Source of the DNA: Burkholderia sp. Bp9142
GTDB lineage: Bacteria; Pseudomonadota; Gammaproteobacteria; Burkholderiales; Burkholderiaceae
Direction of reading: 5' to 3'
Assembly: GCF_003853415.1 (NCBI RefSeq)
Contig: NZ_QTPP01000034.1
Span: 1-64,000 of the forward strand
DNA: 64,000 nucleotides
Positions 60,649-64,000 of this stretch are shown here, in pieces. A program made the position numbers and the translations under genes. A model generated the notes under the pieces. That model was not told the DNA's origin, did not search any database, and saw nothing but the letters and a program-made list of their open reading frames with translations. The first letter of the stretch is position 1, and every line of letters starts with the position of its first letter.

Positions 60649-62007
60649 TCAATGCCCGAGCGACTCGATCTTGCCGGGCGGCTGCGCGACGCCGTGCGGC
60701 CGCGCCGCCTGCTTGATCAGCAACGCGAGACACGCGAGCAGGCCCGCGACCGCGATCGTCGCGAACACGCCCGCGAACGAGAAGTGCCGGCGCGTCAGTT
60801 CGGCGACGAGGAACGACCCGGCAATCCCGCCGAAGCGGCCGACACCCAGCATCCACGCCACGCCCGTGCCACGCCCTTCGGTTGGATAGAACGCGGCGGC
60901 GAGCGCCGGCATCGACGATTGCGCGGTGTTCATCAGCACGCCGGCGATGAATACGACCAGCACGAGCAACCCCACATTCCCCGCCGCCTGCCCGATCGCA
61001 TACACGCTGATCGCGGTCAGCGCATAGCACACCGCGATCACGCGGTTCGCGTTGAAGCGGTCCATCAATACGCCGCACAGCACCGCGCCGACGCCGCCGA
61101 GCGGGAACAGCGCGGAGATCAGCGTCGCGCTCTTCGGTGTCAGGCCGGCGTCCTTCAGCAGGATCGGCATCCAGTTGATCGACGCGTAGAAGATCACGAG
61201 GCCCATGAAGTACGCGAGCCACAGCATCACCGAGCCGACGAGGTACGAGCGTGACAGCACGACACCGATCCCCTTGCTGCCGGTGTGCGGCGCGGCTTCG
61301 GTCATCGCGAACGAACCGGCGTTCAGCGCGTCGCGCGAGATCCGGGCGAGCGTCGCGCGGATCCGGTCGACACTCTGGCCCTGCGCGACCATGAAGCGCA
61401 CCGATTCGGGCATCTTCAGCAGCAGCAGCACGCCGAGCAGCAGCGGCGTCACGCCGCCGAGCATCAGCACGCTGCGCCAGCCGAAATGCGGAATCATCCA
61501 CGCGGCGAGAAAGCCGCCGAACGCGGCGCCGAGCGGGAAGCCGCAGAACATCAGGTTGATCACGGTCGCGCGGCGCTTGTCCGGGCAGAACTCGCCCATC
61601 ATCGTGACCGCGTTCGGCATCGCGGCGCCGAGACCGACGCCGGTGATGAAACGCAGGATCGTCAGGTGCCCGATGGTGTTCGAGAATGCGGAAACAAGAC
61701 ACGCGACACCGAACAGGAACACCGAGCCGAGCAGCAGCGAACGGCGCCCGAGACGATCGGACAGCGGGCCCGACACGAGCGCGCCGCAGGCAAGGCCGAA
61801 CAGCGCGGCGCTCAGCACGGGCGCGAGATCGGGTTTGGTGAGGTTCCATTCGCCCAGCAGCGACGGCGCGATGAAGCCGATCGCGGCCGTATCGAAGCCG
61901 TCGAGCAGCACGATCACGAAACACATCAGGAACACGAGCCACTGGAAGCCGCCGAACGGCTGCTCATTAATGAAGGTCTGGACATCGACCACGGTTGCGC
62001 GATTCAT
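60649..62007 (-). CDS. MFS aromatic acid:H+ symporter (PcaK-like)
   Basis: A 452-residue major facilitator of the AAHS family. LLDGFDTAAIGFIAPSL near residue 35 includes the essential Asp pair of helix 1, and SGPLSDRLGRRSLLLG is the loop 2-3 motif. As the last gene after pcaB, pcaD and pcaC it most likely imports protocatechuate or 4-hydroxybenzoate. ATG 62007 lies in conserved context; the upstream in-frame stretch is Arg-rich. Confidence 0.88.
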   Translation of the reverse strand: MNRATVVDVQTFINEQPFGGFQWLVFLMCFVIVLLDGFDTAAIGFIAPSLLGEWNLTKPDLAPVLSAALFGLACGALVSGPLSDRLGRRSLLLGSVFLFGVACLVSAFSNTIGHLTILRFITGVGLGAAMPNAVTMMGEFCPDKRRATVINLMFCGFPLGAAFGGFLAAWMIPHFGWRSVLMLGGVTPLLLGVLLLLKMPESVRFMVAQGQSVDRIRATLARISRDALNAGSFAMTEAAPHTGSKGIGVVLSRSYLVGSVMLWLAYFMGLVIFYASINWMPILLKDAGLTPKSATLISALFPLGGVGAVLCGVLMDRFNANRVIAVCYALTAISVYAIGQAAGNVGLLVLVVFIAGVLMNTAQSSMPALAAAFYPTEGRGTGVAWMLGVGRFGGIAGSFLVAELTRRHFSFAGVFATIAVAGLLACLALLIKQAARPHGVAQPPGKIESLGH

Positions 62008-62170
62008 CGCGAGTCTCCTATGTAAGCAACGCGGCCTCATGGCCGCGCCTTTCCTTGTTCGCGCGCCGATTCGCCGCCGGCGCGTCATGCATCGTCGACA
62101 CCTGCCGGCTGCGGCAGGCGTCGCGATCGGGTCACGTCCGGCGCGAGCCGGCCGTGTTATTCAGCCGCAC

Positions 62171-62557
62171 CTAGGCGGCCCCATCCTGTTCCTTGAAGAT
62201 CTTGTCCGCGAGATGGAACGCGGAGTTCGCGGCCGGCACGCCGCAGTAGATCGCGGTCTGCAGCAGCACTTCCTTGATCTCGTCGCGCGTCACGCCGTTG
62301 TTGCGCGCGGCGCGCAGGTGCAGCGCGAGTTCCTCGCCGCGGTTCAGCGCGACCATCATCGCGATGGTCAGCAGGCTGCGCGTGTGGCGCGGCAGGCCGT
62401 CGCGGGTCCAGATCTCGCCCCACGCATAGCGCGTGATCAGGTTCTGGAATTCGTCGGTCACCTCGGTGCGGTTCTCGATCGAACGGTCGACGTGCGCGTC
62501 GCCGAGCACCGCGCGACGCACCTTCATCCCTGCTTCATAACGTTGCTGGTCGTCCAT
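62171..62557 (-). CDS. pcaC: 4-carboxymuconolactone decarboxylase
   Basis: A 128-residue carboxymuconolactone decarboxylase-family protein. It converts 4-carboxymuconolactone to 3-oxoadipate enol-lactone in the beta-ketoadipate pathway. The catalytic region ELALHLRAARNNGVTRDEI with H80 and the TAIYCGVPAANSAFH helix match PcaC. It is separate from PcaD here, not fused as PcaL. It starts 10 bases after the pcaD stop. Confidence 0.95.
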   Translation of the reverse strand: MDDQQRYEAGMKVRRAVLGDAHVDRSIENRTEVTDEFQNLITRYAWGEIWTRDGLPRHTRSLLTIAMMVALNRGEELALHLRAARNNGVTRDEIKEVLLQTAIYCGVPAANSAFHLADKIFKEQDGAA

Positions 62558-62567
62558 CGTCGGTGCC

Positions 62568-63353
62568 TCACGCGGTCAGGAAGTCGAGCAGCGCGCGGTT
62601 GAAGCCGTCGGTGCACTCGATGTTCGAAATGTGCGCGGCGTCGAATTCGACGTGACGCGCGCCGGGAATCGCGGCAGCCAGCGCACGGCCCTGGTCGGGC
62701 GGCGTCGACATGTCCTTCGCGCCGGTCACGACGAGTACCGGCAGCGCGATGCCCTTCACTTCCTCGCGCAGGTCGGCCGCGTTCAGCGCGTCGCAGTTCG
62801 CCGCGTAACCGTCCTTGTCGGTATGCACGAAGGTGTCGCGGATCGCGTCGAGCAGGCGCGGCTCGCGATCGACGAACGCATCGGTGAACCAGCGCGGCAG
62901 CACGGCGTCGGCGAGCGCGGCCATCCCTTCGGCACGCGCCTTCTGCGCGCGCGGCGTCCACACCTCCGGCGAACCGATCTTCGCGGCGGTGTTCGCCAGC
63001 ACGGCGCGCACGATGCGCGACGGGAAGCGTGCGGCGAGCGCGGCGCCCGTCAGGCCGCCCATCGAGATCCCGCAGAAGTGCGCGCGCTCGATGCCGACGT
63101 GGTCGAGCAGGCCGATCACGTCGCCCGCGAGCTGGTCGACCGTGTACGAGCCGGCCGGCGCTTCGGAATGGCCATGGCCGCGCGTGTCGTAGCGCAGGAT
63201 GTTGAAGTGCTGCGTGAGCGGGCGAATCTGCGGCGCCCACATCTGCAGGTCTGCGCCGAGCGAGTTCGAGAAGACGAGCCACGGCGCGTCGTCGCGCGCG
63301 GCACGGTCGATCCGGTAATGCAGTTTCACGCCGTTGACAGTGGCGAAAGGCAT
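62568..63353 (-). CDS. pcaD: 3-oxoadipate enol-lactonase
   Basis: A 261-residue alpha/beta-hydrolase that opens 3-oxoadipate enol-lactone to 3-oxoadipate. The nucleophile is S97 in GISMGG; the acid lies in the GAKDMSTPPDQ loop and the His in FDAAHISN near residue 240. ATG 63353 starts the mature-like protein 13 bases after the pcaB stop, so the genes are one operon. Confidence 0.95.
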   Translation of the reverse strand: MPFATVNGVKLHYRIDRAARDDAPWLVFSNSLGADLQMWAPQIRPLTQHFNILRYDTRGHGHSEAPAGSYTVDQLAGDVIGLLDHVGIERAHFCGISMGGLTGAALAARFPSRIVRAVLANTAAKIGSPEVWTPRAQKARAEGMAALADAVLPRWFTDAFVDREPRLLDAIRDTFVHTDKDGYAANCDALNAADLREEVKGIALPVLVVTGAKDMSTPPDQGRALAAAIPGARHVEFDAAHISNIECTDGFNRALLDFLTA

Positions 63354-63366
63354 CTTGTTCTCCTGG

Positions 63367-64000
63367 TTATTGCGTGCTCGCGTGCAGCGCGAGCACGGCG
63401 TCGACATAGGCCTGCGCCTCGCCGACGTAATGTGCGGGATCGAGCAGCCGCGCGAGCGCGTCGCGCGACAGATTGGCCGATACGGTCGGATCGGCGGCGA
63501 GCACGTCGAACAGCGTCGCGCCGGTGCGCACGGCTTCCTTCGACGCATGCTCGACGACGTGGTGCGCGTCGAGCCGGCCGATCCGGTCGCCGAGCGCGAG
63601 CATCACGGCTTCGCCGAGGATCAGCCCGTGCGTCAGCTCGAGGTTCGCGGCGAGGCGTTCGGTGTTCACGTCGAGGCCCGCGACGATCTGCGCGATCTGC
63701 GCGAGCGCGCCGCCGGTCAGGCGCGCGAGGTCGGGCAGCGCGTCCCATTCGGCCTGCCAGCCGCCGAGCGCGCGCTCGTGCTCCTGGACCATCCCCGCGA
63801 ACACGGTCGCGACGAGGTTCGGCGCGCGCACCGCGGCGGTCAGCACGGCCGCGCAGCCGACCGGGTTGCGCTTGTGCGGCATCGTCGACGAGCCGCCCTT
63901 GCCGGCGGCCGCCGGTTCGCCAAGCTCGCCGACCTCGGTCTGCATCTGCAGCGACACGTCGCGCGCGATCTTGCCGAGCGTGCCGGCCAGCATCCCGAAG
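63367..64000 (-). CDS. pcaB: 3-carboxy-cis,cis-muconate cycloisomerase, C-terminal part
   Basis: The last ~210 codons of a fumarase/aspartase-superfamily enzyme are in the window; the gene continues past the right edge. The signature GSSTMPHKRNP (about 35 residues into the visible part) is diagnostic of PcaB/ADSL-type enzymes, and pcaD and pcaC downstream fix the identity. It converts 3-carboxy-cis,cis-muconate to 4-carboxymuconolactone. An internal ATG near 63993 is not the start. Confidence 0.93.
   Translation of the reverse strand, partial: FGMLAGTLGKIARDVSLQMQTEVGELGEPAAAGKGGSSTMPHKRNPVGCAAVLTAAVRAPNLVATVFAGMVQEHERALGGWQAEWDALPDLARLTGGALAQIAQIVAGLDVNTERLAANLELTHGLILGEAVMLALGDRIGRLDAHHVVEHASKEAVRTGATLFDVLAADPTVSANLSRDALARLLDPAHYVGEAQAYVDAVLALHASTQ

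Overview
The window is high-GC (roughly two-thirds G+C), densely coded DNA. Its codon usage, rich LysR/MFS content and catabolic operons point to a Burkholderia-type betaproteobacterium, most likely a secondary replicon of a Burkholderia cepacia complex relative. This is inferred from style and gene families, not from a database match. The first ~162 bases are almost pure C/G runs and look like an assembly or sequencing artefact.

Layout. 0-5 kb: a PhnD-type binding protein diverges from a membrane fatty acid desaturase across a region with a perfect 9-bp-arm dyad; a BenE-type transporter and an NmrA-type oxidoreductase follow. 4.9-5.7 kb: the most interesting locus. A lower-GC Abi-like HEPN gene, broken by a frameshift, lies head-to-head with a compact, strongly promoted, terminator-ended small RNA. 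This resembles RNA-associated Abi/HEPN toxin systems. 6-13 kb: AraC and LysR regulators, an NDH-2-like flavoprotein and a small HAD-like protein that share a 28-bp upstream element, a secreted histidine acid phosphatase, and small secreted or decayed genes. 14-18.4 kb: a CSS-EAL cyclic-di-GMP phosphodiesterase and DNA polymerase II.

18.7-28.6 kb: a ten-gene hydroxyproline catabolic operon. It encodes a polar amino acid ABC transporter, a DHDPS-family deaminase, 4-hydroxyproline epimerase, a D-amino acid (hydroxyproline) dehydrogenase, an aldehyde dehydrogenase, a second proline-racemase-fold enzyme with an altered active site, and a GntR/FCD regulator. Promoter, operator candidates and intra-operon hairpins are visible. 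A J-domain protein follows. 29.8-35.5 kb: a leftward acyl-CoA metabolism operon (histidine phosphatase, APH-like kinase, two SDRs, acyl-CoA dehydrogenase) ending in a LysR gene. 36-37.8 kb: an MFS carrier and a 9-bp minisatellite.

37.8-45.5 kb: a LysR gene divergent from a six-gene sugar-acid-like operon (PdxA2-type dehydrogenase, rhamnonate-dehydratase-like enolase, DHDPS-like lyase lacking the usual Tyr, MFS carrier, beta-propeller, amidohydrolase/lactonase). Several of its genes share an identical GGAGACACC ribosome-binding leader. 45.5-48.3 kb: a MerR regulator fused to a P-loop domain, a conserved unknown protein and a GNAT acetyltransferase. 48.4-53.5 kb: two large secreted beta-propeller proteins, one fused to a phosphoesterase. 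54-60.5 kb: DctA, an MFS carrier, a TonB siderophore receptor with a Fur-like box, a LysE exporter with a double ACTGTAC operator, and a small unknown gene. 60.6-64 kb: the protocatechuate branch (MFS aromatic acid carrier, pcaC, pcaD, pcaB), with pcaB running off the right edge.
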